A stretch of DNA of 64,000 bases, from positions 1 to 64,000 of the forward strand of contig SCOE01000010.1 of NCBI GenBank assembly GCA_005503065.1. Reading direction: 5' to 3'. A program made the translations under genes and the position numbers. This document shows positions 1-9,300 of the stretch, in pieces (the stretch's first letter is position 1; the number at the start of each line of letters is the position of its first letter). The notes under the pieces are model-generated. The model searched no databases. It was not told where the DNA came from and saw nothing but the letters and a program-made list of their open reading frames with translations. The stretch is from Comamonadaceae bacterium ALPHA2B (GTDB taxonomy: Bacteria; Pseudomonadota; Gammaproteobacteria; Burkholderiales; Burkholderiaceae_C).

Positions 1-249
1 GGTGGAGGCGGCCGGGGCGGGCGCGGGCGAACCGACGATCGGAAAGCCGCCGCCCCCGCCGCCTCCACCGCCGCAGGCGGTGAGCAGGGCCGCGCCGCCG
101 CTGGCGACGCCGAAGCCCAGCATGCGCCGCCTGCTCAGGCGAGCGGCGATCAGCTCGCCCATCGCGGGGCTGGCAGGGTTGTCGGTGGGGTTGTGGCCGA
201 TGTCGTCCGGATCGATGGCCGGGGTGCCGAGGCTGTGGGGTGCCTTCAT
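1..249 (-). CDS. PhoX-family (DUF839) phosphatase, N-terminal part only
   Basis: Only the first 83 codons are in the window; the gene runs off the left edge. The N-terminus has the acidic opening typical of PhoX proteins (DPDDIGHNPTDNP), then a twin-arginine signal (SRRRMLGFG) followed by a hydrophobic stretch ending in TAC and a long glycine run, so export by the Tat route is expected, possibly as a lipoprotein. PhoX enzymes are calcium-dependent periplasmic alkaline phosphatases that release phosphate from organic esters. The ATG at 249 is the natural start. A PHO-box-like array lies about 60 bases upstream, which fits phosphate-starvation control. The catalytic part is not visible, so a non-phosphatase DUF839 member cannot be excluded. 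Confidence 0.75.
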   Translation of the reverse strand, partial: MKAPHSLGTPAIDPDDIGHNPTDNPASPAMGELIAARLSRRRMLGFGVASGGAALLTACGGGGGGGGGFPIVGSPAPAPAAST

Positions 250-307
250 GGGATTTGCCTGGTCAGGTGGGGGTCAGTGGAAAGACCCCGAACCGTAGGC
301 AAGCCGC

Positions 308-347
308 ATGACACGGCCGCGAATGGGATGTGTCAGCGGCGTGACAG
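308..347 (-). promoter_or_regulatory. Candidate PHO box array (PhoB site) upstream of PhoX-family gene
   Basis: On the minus strand three heptamers lie in 11-bp register: CTGTCAC (347-341), CTGACAC (336-330) and GTGTCAT (314-308), at offsets 0, 11 and 33. The PhoB consensus is two CTGTCAT units with 11-bp period. The site sits about 60 bases upstream of the PhoX-family start codon, a normal distance for an activator site. Confidence 0.55.
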
Positions 348-364
348 CGCGCCGCCAGGCACGG

Positions 365-1537
365 TCATCGGCGCGCGAATTCGCCCGACGATGGATCGAG
401 TCCGCGCGGCCAGAAGGCCCACAGCCGCAGCGGCTGCTTCATGCGTGCGGCAAAGCGGCCGGCCTCGGCGCCGGTGCCGGCGAAGAAGTCGGCGCGCACG
501 CTGCCGACGATGGCACTGCCGGTGTCCTGCGCGACCACCAGGCGCTGCAACTGCGCGGTCGGTCCGCTGGAGGCCAGCCACAGCGGCGTGCCGTAGGGGA
601 TCGCGTCGCGGTCCACCGCGACCGAACGGCCGGCGGTGAGCGGCACGCCCTGCGCCCCGCGCGGGCCGAAGGCGGCATCGACCTCGCCCAGCGGCTCCTC
701 GCGGAAGAAGGTGTAGCGCGGGTTGCTCCACAGCATCTGCTGCACGCGCTGCGGGTTCTGCTGCGCCCAGGCCTTGACGTCCTCGGGCCAGCGGCCGATG
801 GGGCTGACGCCCTGGGCGGCCAGCCACGCCTGCACGCTGCGGTAGCCCTGCTCGTTGGTGCCGGCGAAGGCCAGGCGCACGGTGCGCTGGCGGCCGTCGG
901 GCTCGGTGATGCGCAGGCGGCCCGATCCCTGGATGTGAAGCATGAGCACGTCGATGGGGTCGGCCATCCACGCGATCTCGCGGCCGCGCAGCGCGGCCTG
1001 GGCCTGCGGGTCGGTGTCGATCTGCTGGCGCGTGTACCAGGGCTTGCGCGGCGCCCAGCCGGCGGGAAGGCCGTACAGCGGCACGCCGTGCGTGGCAGTG
1101 GGCTGGCGGGTGCCGTCGAAGATGGGCTCGTAGTAGCTGGTGAGCAGCCCTTCCTGCTGGCCGGCGGGCGATTCGACGCGGTACGGCTGCAGCCGCTCCA
1201 CCATCCACTCGCGCTGCTCCTCGGGCGTGGCGATGGACAGCCGGCGCACGTCGCCGCACAGCGGCGCGAACGCGGCGTTGGGGCGCTGGCAGTTGGACAG
1301 CAGCGCGACCCAGCCGTCGCTCAAGGTGTCTTCCGCGAAGCCCGGCAGTTCGGCCCAGGTGGCGGGCACCCATCGCGTCTTGGGGTGGGTGAGCGGGCCG
1401 CTCAGGGGCGGCAGGGGCGCCGGCTCGGTGGGCGTGGGCGAAGGCTGGGGAACGTGCAACGGCGGCCCGGAGGAGCAGCCCACCACCATTGCTACGATCG
1501 CGACGGCGGCAGCCAGCCCCCAACTTCTTTTGCTCAT
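365..1537 (-). CDS. mltA: Membrane-bound lytic murein transglycosylase A
   Basis: A 390-residue lipoprotein that cleaves the glycan strands of peptidoglycan at the inner face of the outer membrane, leaving 1,6-anhydromuramyl ends. The N-terminus is a lipoprotein signal (hydrophobic run ending VVGC at about residue 20), followed by a Pro-rich linker. The MltA domain and the C-terminal 3D domain are clear: GLLTSYYEPIFDG, MLHIQGSGRL, AVDRDAIPYGTPLWL and VAQDTGSAIVGSVRADFF, the last holding the conserved catalytic-site Asp. Length is close to E. coli MltA (365). The start chosen gives the lipobox; the reading frame stays open further upstream but without a signal. Its ATG overlaps, on the opposite strand, the ATG of a small membrane ORF. 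Confidence 0.93.
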   Translation of the reverse strand: MSKRSWGLAAAVAIVAMVVGCSSGPPLHVPQPSPTPTEPAPLPPLSGPLTHPKTRWVPATWAELPGFAEDTLSDGWVALLSNCQRPNAAFAPLCGDVRRLSIATPEEQREWMVERLQPYRVESPAGQQEGLLTSYYEPIFDGTRQPTATHGVPLYGLPAGWAPRKPWYTRQQIDTDPQAQAALRGREIAWMADPIDVLMLHIQGSGRLRITEPDGRQRTVRLAFAGTNEQGYRSVQAWLAAQGVSPIGRWPEDVKAWAQQNPQRVQQMLWSNPRYTFFREEPLGEVDAAFGPRGAQGVPLTAGRSVAVDRDAIPYGTPLWLASSGPTAQLQRLVVAQDTGSAIVGSVRADFFAGTGAEAGRFAARMKQPLRLWAFWPRGLDPSSGEFARR

Positions 1538-1661
1538 GAGCCTGATTTTGCTTGAAGCCCTCGCGGCACTCGTGGTGCTTGTCCTCATCGTCTGGTGGAC
1601 GATGTTCCATGGCCGCAAGGGCGGCGAGCTGCCTTCCGACGAGGACGACGAGCGGCGCTGA
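1536..1661 (+). CDS. Small single-span membrane protein, unknown function
   Basis: A 41-codon ORF: a hydrophobic segment (ILLEALAALVVLVLIVWWTM) followed by a short charged tail (GRKGGELPSDEDDERR). The hydrophobic-then-charged layout and the WW at the membrane border look like a real small bitopic protein; I do not know a function. Its ATG shares the tetranucleotide CATG with the divergent mltA start, so its upstream region is entirely mltA coding sequence and no Shine-Dalgarno is visible. It may be a real small gene with another start, or an accidental ORF. Confidence 0.4.
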   Translation: MSLILLEALAALVVLVLIVWWTMFHGRKGGELPSDEDDERR

Positions 1662-1766
1662 GGCTGTTCGAGCACGCCGCGCCCCGGGCCAGCGCAGACC
1701 TGTCGGACGGCATGCCGCGCGCCGGTGCGCACGGGCCGCGCGCCGCCTTCCGACGGGGCCGAGTTT

Positions 1767-1818
1767 GCTACATTTTTAATAGCAAGCAGTCCAATACGGG
1801 CAAGGGCTGCGGCTTCAT
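1767..1818 (+). repeat. Dispersed GCTA..TAGC repeat, degenerate copy 1
   Basis: Starts GCTACATTTTTAATAGC, followed by GGGCAAGGGCTGCGGCTTC. It matches the first hairpin and the general layout of the better copies at 15360, 36930 and 59918, but the second half is poorly preserved. It fills part of the 312-base gap between the small ORF and the OmpA-domain lipoprotein; I see nothing else there apart from the presumed promoter and ribosome binding site of the downstream gene. Confidence 0.45.
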
Positions 1819-1973
1819 CGACATCCTGCAGACTGTCACTTCCGGATACGGAACCGGCCCTGCTTTCGCTTCTCATAATGGCCTCCGCAGCGCGCGCCGG
1901 ATGGCCCGGCGCCATGCGCGGCCCGCATGCGCCAACCGGCGGCGGTCTCACCATCCAAAGGAGCGAAATCCAA

Positions 1974-2627
1974 ATGAAAACCCAACTCGTCCTCTGCACC
2001 TCGGCCCTCGCAGTCGCACTGACCGGCTGCGCCGGCATGTCCGACACGCAGCGCAACGTGGGCGTCGGCGCCGGCGCGGGCGCCCTCGGCGGCGCGGCCA
2101 TCGGCGCGGCCACCGGCAACAGCCGCAGCGCGGCGGCCGGCGCAGCAATCGGCGCCGGCGTGGGTGCCCTCGGCGGCTACCTGTGGTCGCAGCGCATGGA
2201 AGCGCAGAAGCGCCAGATGGAGCAGGCCACGCAGGGCACCGGCATTGCCGTGTCGCAGACGGCGAACAACGAGCTGAAGCTGGCGATCCCGAGCGATGCC
2301 GGCTTCGACACCGGCCGCGCCGCCATCAAGCCGCAGCTCGCCAGCGTGCTCGACCAGTTCGCGGCCGGCCTGCGCAACAACCCGAATGCCGAGGTGTCCA
2401 TCATCGGCCACACCGACAGCACCGGCACCGACGCCATCAACAACCCGCTGTCGCTGGAGCGCGCGGCCAGCACGCGCGACTTCCTGGTCGCCCGTGGCGT
2501 GCCGACGCAGGCCATCCGCATCGACGGCCGCGGCTCGCGCGAACCGGTGGCCGACAACGCCACCGACGCCGGCCGGGCGAAGAACCGCCGCGTCGAGATT
2601 TACGTGGGCGAGCGCGCGCCGCGCTGA
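1974..2627 (+). CDS. OmpA-domain lipoprotein with glycine-zipper segment
   Basis: A 217-residue outer-membrane lipoprotein. Signal peptide with lipobox LTGC at about residue 19; then a Gly/Ala-rich glycine zipper (about 30-65: VGAGAGALGGAAIGAATGNS) likely to lie in the membrane; a short helix; then a C-terminal OmpA-like peptidoglycan-binding domain (about 105-210) with IIGHTDSTGTD and the NRRVEIY end motif. It presumably tethers the outer membrane to peptidoglycan. AAGGAG lies about ten bases before the ATG, supporting this start. It is monocistronic: a strong hairpin terminator follows 17 bases after the stop. Confidence 0.9.
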   Translation: MKTQLVLCTSALAVALTGCAGMSDTQRNVGVGAGAGALGGAAIGAATGNSRSAAAGAAIGAGVGALGGYLWSQRMEAQKRQMEQATQGTGIAVSQTANNELKLAIPSDAGFDTGRAAIKPQLASVLDQFAAGLRNNPNAEVSIIGHTDSTGTDAINNPLSLERAASTRDFLVARGVPTQAIRIDGRGSREPVADNATDAGRAKNRRVEIYVGERAPR

Positions 2628-2643
2628 TCGGCGCTCGCCCCAG

Positions 2644-2677
2644 GACCCGCGACCGCGCGTCGCGGGTCTTTCTTTTT
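2644..2677 (+). terminator. Rho-independent terminator after OmpA-domain lipoprotein
   Basis: Stem GACCCGCGA / TCGCGGGTC with a short loop, followed by TTTCTTTTT. It lies between the end of the plus-strand lipoprotein gene and the end of the convergent response regulator gene. Confidence 0.8.
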
Positions 2678-2690
2678 CCGAGCGGCCCTC

Positions 2691-3329
2691 TCAGGCGCCG
2701 TCGTCGACGCCGCGCAGCAGGTTGGCCAGCTCGACCGCGGACTTGACCTCCATCTTGTCGAACACGCGCGCGCGGTGGACCTCCACCGTGCGCACGCTGA
2801 TGGCGAGTTCGTCGGCGATCAGCTTGTTGGGCAGCCCCGCGACGACGCGGCGCATCACCTCGCGTTCGCGCTCCGTCAGCTCGGCGACGCGGCGCGTGAT
2901 CTGCTGGCGCTGGCGCCGCGCGTCGATGGCACGCTGCGACTGCACGAGCGCCTGCTCGATGCGGTCGACCAGCGCGTTGTCGGAGAAGGGCTTCTCGCAG
3001 AAGTCGAAGGCGCCGCGCTTGACCGCATCGACCGCGGTGGGCACGTCGGCGTGGCCGGTGAGGAAGATGACCGGCATCTCGGCGAGCTGGCCGCGCTCCG
3101 CGAGCCGGTCGAACAGCACCAGCCCGCTGGTACCGGGCATGCGAACGTCCAGCAGCAGGCAGCGCGGCTGCTCGCGGCCGGGGCTCTCGGACAGCCGCTG
3201 CTCGAAGGCCTCGGCGCTGGCGTAGTGCTCGCTCGAGAGGCGGCGCGAGCGCAGCAGCCAGGCCAGGGCCTCGCGCACGCTGGCGTCGTCGTCGACGATG
3301 AAGATCAGGGCATCGATCAGGGGTTGCAT
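2691..3329 (-). CDS. FixJ/DctR-like response regulator
   Basis: A 212-residue two-component regulator. Receiver domain (about 8-125): acidic pocket VDDDASV, phospho-acceptor in LLLDVRMPG, Thr in FLTGHAD and Lys in CEKPFSD. Linker, then a LuxR/FixJ-type helix-turn-helix (about 150-210: LTEREREVMRRVVAGLPNK, SVRTVEVHRARVFDKM). It follows the sensor kinase by 11 bases and is surely its partner. In known family members (FixJ, TodT, DctR) such regulators switch on a transport or catabolic operon; no such operon is visible next to it, so the target is unknown. Confidence 0.9.
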   Translation of the reverse strand: MQPLIDALIFIVDDDASVREALAWLLRSRRLSSEHYASAEAFEQRLSESPGREQPRCLLLDVRMPGTSGLVLFDRLAERGQLAEMPVIFLTGHADVPTAVDAVKRGAFDFCEKPFSDNALVDRIEQALVQSQRAIDARRQRQQITRRVAELTEREREVMRRVVAGLPNKLIADELAISVRTVEVHRARVFDKMEVKSAVELANLLRGVDDGA

Positions 3330-3340
3330 TCGCTCGTCTT

Positions 3341-5506
3341 TCAGGAGGTCCGCGCCGGGCCGCCGTCCAGCTGAGGCGCCGGCTCGGCCACCGGCAGCGT
3401 GAAGCGGAAGACGGTGCCGTGCGGCCGGTTGGACTCGTACAGCAGCACGCCGCCGTGCTGCTCGACCACCGTGCGGCACAGGCTCAGGCCCAGGCCCATG
3501 CCGTCGGGCCGCGTGGTGAAGAAGGGAGTGAACAGCCGGGCTGCGACCTCGTCGTCGATGCCGCAGCCCAGGTCGGCCACCGAGAAGGTCAGCCAGCGCC
3601 GCACGTCGGTGCCGGCCTCGCTGCCGTGCGCACTCACCGGCCCTTCGGCGCGGCGCACCTGCAGGGTGAGCACGCGCTCGAAGAGGTCCGCGCGGTCCAT
3701 GGCCTGCATGCCGTTGCGCGCCAGGTTCAGCAGCACCTGCTCCACCAGGGTGCGGTCGCAGAAGGCCGGCGGCAGCCGCGGCTCGACGTCGAGCACCAGG
3801 TGCACGCCGAGCTTGCGCGCCTGCAGGCGCACCAGCGGCATGACGGCCTCGAGCAGCGCGGCAGGCAGGACGCGCTCGCGCGCGCGGTCGCGCCGCCGCA
3901 CGAAGTCGTGCACGCTGCGGATCACCTGGCCCGCCCGGTCGGCCTGTTCGGCGATGCGCCGCATCGCCATGCCGATGTCGTCACGGTCGGCGGGCGTCAC
4001 GTCGCCCGGCGCGGCGAGCAGGTTCATGGAGCCGCTGGCGTAGCTGGCGATGGCCGCCAGCGGCTGGGTGAGCTCGTGGCTCATGAGCGAGGCCATCTCG
4101 CCCACCGTGGCCAGGCGCGCGCTGGCCTGCAGCCGCTCCTGGCTGGCACGCGACATCTCCTCCACGCGGCGCTGCTCGCTGATGTCGATGAACGCGCTCA
4201 TCCAGCCGGTCTGCACGCGCTGCGCGTTGATCAGCGGCGCCTCGAAGATCAGGACCGGAAAGCGCGTGCCGTCCTTGCGCTGGAACACCGACTCGAAGCC
4301 TTCGCGCGCCGTGCCGCCGCTGGCCTGGCGCTGCCGCTGCCGCAGGCGGTATTCGTGCGCCAGCTCGGCGGGCCAGTAGGGCACGTCGCTCGAGGTGCCC
4401 AGCAGTTCCTCGGCGCTGAAGCCGACCATCTCGCAGAAGGCCGGGTTGACGTAGGTGATGCGGCCGTGCAGGTCGCGCGCGCGCAGGCCGGTGATGACCG
4501 AGTCCTCCATCGCCTTGCGGAATGCGAGCGCATCGGACAGGTTGTCCTCGGCCGCGACGCGGCGGCGGGTGTCGCGCGCCAGCAGCACCAGCACCGACAC
4601 CAGCGCGATCGACATGGCGGTGACCAGCCCGGTCAACACGTTGGGGAACAGGTCGGGTGCGGCCCGCCAGCCGTCGACGCGCAGCACCAGCGCGTTGCCG
4701 GGCAGGTCGAGCAGCTGCTGTGCGGTGAACACGCGGTTGCCCAGGCGCCGCGCGGTGCCCAGGCTGACAAGGCGGGTGCCGTCCGTCTCGGTCAGCGAGA
4801 CCTCCTGGCCGCGCATCAGCGCAGGCCCCAGCAGCTCGTTGAGCATGGCGCGCAGCGAGTAGGTGGCGACCAGGAAGCCGCCTTCCTCCAGCGGGAGGCA
4901 GCTCTCCATGGCCTCCACCCCGCCGGCCATGCCGGCGGGGTGGATGAGAGGCACGTAGTGGCTGGGCGAGTAGGCGACGCTGCGCAGTCGGCGCGCGCCG
5001 GTGCACGCGAGCGCGACGTCGGTCTGCGCCTCGGCGCGGGTGCCGAGGTCGAACACCGACGCGCGAAAGGGCGTGTCGACCGCGCGCAGCAGGCGCATGT
5101 CGGTGGACCGCCACTCGATGCGCAGCCATTCGCGGTGCCGGCGCAGCAGCTCGGCCGCGGCGGCGGTCTGGGCGGCCTCGCCGGGCAGGGCCTGCAGCGC
5201 CTGCAGGTCCTGCACGTTGCGCGCAAGTCCGGCGCGCACGTCGGCCACCGCGTCGGCGGTGTCGCGGTCCAGCCGCGACTGCACCTGCTCCACCTCGTGC
5301 CGCCCGGCCAGCCAGACCACGGTGACCAGCAGCGCCAGCACCAGCACCGCGAGCAGCACCCACAGGAACCAGCGGCGCCACAGCGAGCGCAGCGCGCGCC
5401 AGCTGCGCCTCCAGGGCTGCACGGACGGTGGCGCGGTCACCGGCGGCGGCAGGGGCGCCGCGCCGGTGTCCGGTGGCGCAGCGTGCGCGGGAAGGGTGGC
5501 GCTCAT
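3341..5506 (-). CDS. PAS sensor histidine kinase, DctS/FixL-like
   Basis: A 721-residue inner-membrane kinase. Pro-rich N-terminus, membrane span at about 46-67, a periplasmic sensor region of about 215 residues, second span at about 285-308, then a PAS domain (about 325-450), a DctS/FixL-type H-box (SHELTQPLAAI, His near 476) and a HATPase domain with N and G boxes (NLARNGMQAM, DLGCGIDDE, GMGLGLSLC). The two-span periplasmic sensor followed by PAS resembles DctS, the C4-dicarboxylate sensor. It is third in a minus-strand run: yhdP, carbon-nitrogen hydrolase, kinase, regulator. The ligand cannot be deduced from sequence alone. Confidence 0.88.
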   Translation of the reverse strand: MSATLPAHAAPPDTGAAPLPPPVTAPPSVQPWRRSWRALRSLWRRWFLWVLLAVLVLALLVTVVWLAGRHEVEQVQSRLDRDTADAVADVRAGLARNVQDLQALQALPGEAAQTAAAAELLRRHREWLRIEWRSTDMRLLRAVDTPFRASVFDLGTRAEAQTDVALACTGARRLRSVAYSPSHYVPLIHPAGMAGGVEAMESCLPLEEGGFLVATYSLRAMLNELLGPALMRGQEVSLTETDGTRLVSLGTARRLGNRVFTAQQLLDLPGNALVLRVDGWRAAPDLFPNVLTGLVTAMSIALVSVLVLLARDTRRRVAAEDNLSDALAFRKAMEDSVITGLRARDLHGRITYVNPAFCEMVGFSAEELLGTSSDVPYWPAELAHEYRLRQRQRQASGGTAREGFESVFQRKDGTRFPVLIFEAPLINAQRVQTGWMSAFIDISEQRRVEEMSRASQERLQASARLATVGEMASLMSHELTQPLAAIASYASGSMNLLAAPGDVTPADRDDIGMAMRRIAEQADRAGQVIRSVHDFVRRRDRARERVLPAALLEAVMPLVRLQARKLGVHLVLDVEPRLPPAFCDRTLVEQVLLNLARNGMQAMDRADLFERVLTLQVRRAEGPVSAHGSEAGTDVRRWLTFSVADLGCGIDDEVAARLFTPFFTTRPDGMGLGLSLCRTVVEQHGGVLLYESNRPHGTVFRFTLPVAEPAPQLDGGPARTS

Positions 5507-5531
5507 GCGGTCTCTGAAGTCGGCGATGGCC

Positions 5532-6389
5532 TCACAACACGCGGTGAGTCAATGCCGGCAACTGGGCGCGGCATTCGCTCAGGCGGCCGGCATCGAGTTC
5601 GGCCAGCACCACGCCTTCGCCCGTGGCGCGCTGGGCCGCGACAGCGCCCCAGGGGTCGGCCACCAGGGTCTGGCCCCAGGTCTGGCGGCCGTTCTCGTGG
5701 GGGCCGCCCTGCGCGGGGGCCGCCACCCAGGCCAGGTTCTCGATGGCGCGGGCGCGCAGCAGTGTTTCCCAGTGCGCCATGCCGGTGGTGCGGGTGAAGG
5801 CGCTGGGCACGAGCAGCAGTTCGGCCCCTTCGCGGGCCAGCGCGCGGTACAGCTCGGGAAAGCGCAGGTCGTAGCAGACCGACAGGCCCACGCGCCAGCG
5901 GTGGCCGTCGCGCGAGGGCAGGTCGAACACCACGGGCTGCGCGCCCGGCGCGATGACGCGCGCCTCGTCGTAGCGCTCACGGCCGTTGTCGAAGCGAAAG
6001 AGGTGGATCTTGTCGTAGCGCGCCACGCAGTCGCCCTCGGGCGACCAGGCGAAGGAGGTGTTGTAGACGTGGGCCTCGTCGGGCGCCTGCAGCGGCAGCG
6101 TGCCGCCGACGATCCACAGGCCCAGCGCCCGCGCCTTCTCGGCCAGGAAGCGCTGCACCGGGCCGTCGCCGGGCGGCTCGCGCAGTGCGAGCTTGTCGGT
6201 GTCCCTGCGGCCCATCATGCAGAAGTACTCGGGCAGGGCGGCGAGTTCCGCACCCGCAGCGGCAGCCTCGGCCAGCAGCGCGCCGGCACGCTCGAGGTTG
6301 GCGTCGCGCTCGATGCCCGAGACCATCTGGATGGCGGCGATCTTTATGGTCGGTTCTCCTGTGGGGCGGCGCTGCCCTCGCGGACCCAT
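5532..6389 (-). CDS. Carbon-nitrogen hydrolase (Nit/omega-amidase-like)
   Basis: Nitrilase-superfamily amidase with the complete Glu-Lys-Cys triad: Glu in LAALPEYF, Lys in YDKIHLF and Cys in LSVCYDLRFPELYR. The DKIHLF and CYDLRFPE signatures match the bacterial Nit branch that follows yhdP in many betaproteobacteria; these deaminate glutathione by-products or 2-oxo-acid amides. The start is problematic. Homologues begin with KIAAIQMVSG, but here that position carries ATA (6347-6345), preceded by a good AGGAGA at 7 bases and overlapping the yhdP TAA. The ATG at 6389 would add 14 residues inside the end of yhdP; I give that coordinate only because it is the nearest upstream ATG. Confidence 0.88.
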   Translation of the reverse strand: MGPRGQRRPTGEPTIKIAAIQMVSGIERDANLERAGALLAEAAAAGAELAALPEYFCMMGRRDTDKLALREPPGDGPVQRFLAEKARALGLWIVGGTLPLQAPDEAHVYNTSFAWSPEGDCVARYDKIHLFRFDNGRERYDEARVIAPGAQPVVFDLPSRDGHRWRVGLSVCYDLRFPELYRALAREGAELLLVPSAFTRTTGMAHWETLLRARAIENLAWVAAPAQGGPHENGRQTWGQTLVADPWGAVAAQRATGEGVVLAELDAGRLSECRAQLPALTHRVL

Positions 6390-9300
6390 CCGGGCAGCGA
6401 AGGCAACGGCGGCAGTGCGGGCAGCTTCGGCAGTTCTTCCTGCAGCGCGCTGCCCACGCGCCGCGGCACCTTGGTCACGCGCGGGTCGGCCCAGGTGCCG
6501 TCGATCTGGAACTCCTGGGTCGCCGCGACGGCGAGCGGCCTGCTGAGCACCATCTGCGCCAGGAAGGTGCCCAGGCCGATGGCGGGATTGATGGCGGTCG
6601 CCACCAGCGCCGCGGTGCCGGCGTTGATTTCCGGGACCACCACGACGCGCAGATTCTGCGTCTCCCGCGCGATGTCGGCCGAGCCGTCCATCAGCACGGC
6701 GGCGTTGACGCCCTTCATCTGCAGGTTGTTGGTGGTGGCGATGCCGTCGGCGATGTGTGCGTCGCCGCGGATGAAGTCGAAGGCGAAGCCGGCGCTGAAG
6801 ATGTCGCGGAAGTCCAGCGTCAGGCGCCGCGGCAGGGCCTGCAGGCTGAGCACGCCGAGCAGCTTGGCGATGCCGGGCTCGGCCTTGAGGAACTGGCCCG
6901 AGGCCATGTCCAGGTGCATCTGGCCGCCCAGGCTGGGGTAATCGATGGAGAAGGGCGAGCCCCGCCACTGCACCTCGCCCGCCAGCTGTCCCTTGCCGCG
7001 CGCCAGCACGCCCTTCATGCCGAAGCGCTCGAGCAGCGCACCGGCGTCGGCGATGTCGAGCTTGAAATTCATCGACGTGCGGCGCGGCGCCCGGCCGCCG
7101 GCATTGGCGGCGGCGGCCCAGGAGCCCTGGGCGCTGAAGGCGCCTTCGGGCGTGGTCAGGGCGAGCCTGTTGAGGCGCCACTCGCGCGTGGCGCCGCCGC
7201 GGTTGACGGCATCGATTTCGGCGCGGCCGAGCTTGCGGCCGAGCAGTTCGAAATCGTCCACCACCACGTCCAGCGCGGGCAGGTCGCCGGGCTCCTCGTC
7301 GAGCAGCGATTCGACCTGCTTCGCCTCGCTGGGCTCGATCTTCAGGCGCGCGAGGCGGGCATAGAGGCGGCCCGCCTGCTGGACGCGGTATTCGGCATAG
7401 CCGCTGAGTTCGCGCGCATCGATGTTGGCGCGCCAGAGCGTGCCTTCTCGCGTGCCGCCCATCACCACGTCGTGCAGGGTGCGGCCCGCCACCGCGAACT
7501 CGCCGGCGCGGATCGCCACCAGCGTGGGCATCCAGGCCGACTCCTCGGCCTCGCTCGCCGGCGCCACGGCCTGGGTGCTGCCCGCGTTGTCCTCGAAGAC
7601 CTTGCGCCAGGCTTCCACGTCGAAGCGGGACAGGGCGACGTTGGCCAGCACGCCGCTCTCGGGCAGGGCACCCGACTCGACCGCGGCCTGGCCGATGCGC
7701 AGGGCGCCGCGCAGGATGCGGGCGCCGCCGCCCGCCAGCTCGCGCTCGTACTGGGCCGAGGCCGCGCTGCCCAGCGTCATTTCGAGCTGGTCGCGCGTGG
7801 CCCGGCCTTCGCGGTCGCGCCGCAGCACGGTCTGCGCGACGCGCAGCGGCTGGGCGTCGCCGGCCGCCTTGCCCAGCGGCGCCGGCAGGTCCAGCGCCAG
7901 GCCCTGCAAGTTGCTCTCGAAGCTGAACTCGGGCGTGTCGTCCCGCATGCCGAAAGTGGCGGTGTAGGCCGTGCCGCCCTGCATCTGGCGCGCCAGGCGC
8001 GCGAGCCAGTCGGCTTCTCGCGCAGCGCGCAGCCCGTCGGCGGTGAGGTTGCCTGTGGCCCGCAGACTGAAGTCCTGGCCGGCCGACGAGTAGCGGCCCT
8101 TGCCTTCGATGCGCACGTCGCCGCCGGCGAAGCGTGCCTGGACGCCGGCCAGCGAGAAGCCGCCCTCGGTGAAGCTGAGCGTGCCGCGCGCCTGCGTGAG
8201 CGGCGGTGCTTCAGCGGCCAGGCGCAGTTCGTTGTCGGCCAGCACCACGCCGGCCTGCACCTTGGCCTTGTCCATGGCATCGAGCGGAAGCTCGAGCTTC
8301 AGCCGGTAATCGCTGTTGCCCGTGGCGCGCACGCCGGCCACGAAGTCGCGCGCACCGCCCAGCAACGGCGCGCCCAGGCGAAGCACGTCGCCCAGCGGGC
8401 CGCGCGCCTGCGCGTCGACCTGCAGCACGCCGTGGTCGAGGTTGGGGATGCGCGCTTCGCCCTTCACCATCTCGACGGCGGGAGCGCCGGCGATGCGGGC
8501 GCGGGCGTTGTTCACCTGCATGCTCGCGCGATCGAAGACCAGTTCGCCCGACAGGGCCGTGAGGGGCGGCCACGCGGAGGGCTTGCCGCCGGCCTCGTGG
8601 GGCACATAGGCGTAATGCACGTCGTGCACCTTGGCCGCGATGCGGAACTCGCCCTGCTTGGGATCGAGGAAGGGCATGTCCCACAGGTCGCCGCGCAGGC
8701 GGAAGTCGACGCCGCTGGCCTCGCCCTTCGTCACGGCGTCGCGCACGTAGTCGCGAACGTCCTTGGGGATGTCCAGCGGCAGGTAGCGCCAGACGCGGGT
8801 GCCGTCGGCGCGCGTGAGCTGCCCCTTGAGGTCCAGGATGCCGGGAAAGCGCGATTTGCTGCCCGATTTCACAGGGTCGCTGGTGCGCCAGGACAGGTCG
8901 GCCACACCCTGGGCGTCGGCGTTGGCGAAGCGCACGTCGGGCATGGCGAGCTCGATGCGCTCGCCGTCGCGCTTCCAGCGCAGCCGGCCGCTGAACTGCG
9001 CCAGCGGCAGCACCGGGTCCTCGAAGACGCCCGGCAGGTCCAGCGCGCCGTTGGCCATCGCCAGCAAGGCGGTGCCGCCGTCCTGGGTCATCTCGAACTC
9101 GGCGTCGAGGCCGCGCACCCCGGGCACGCCGACGGGCGGCCGGGCCTGGGCGATGCGGGCTGCCGGCGTGGCGGTGTCCACGCTGGAGGCCAGGGTGAGC
9201 CCGGTCACGCGGCCCCGGGCCTGGTAGGTCTTGGGGTCTTCGAGCGGCCCCTGCCACGCGACGTCGATGTTCTCCACCAGGCCGCGAGGCGCGCGCGCCG

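Noticed and set aside
3419-5797. 792-codon plus-strand ORF opposite the sensor kinase
   Set aside because: Shadow of the kinase gene; low-complexity translation without motifs.
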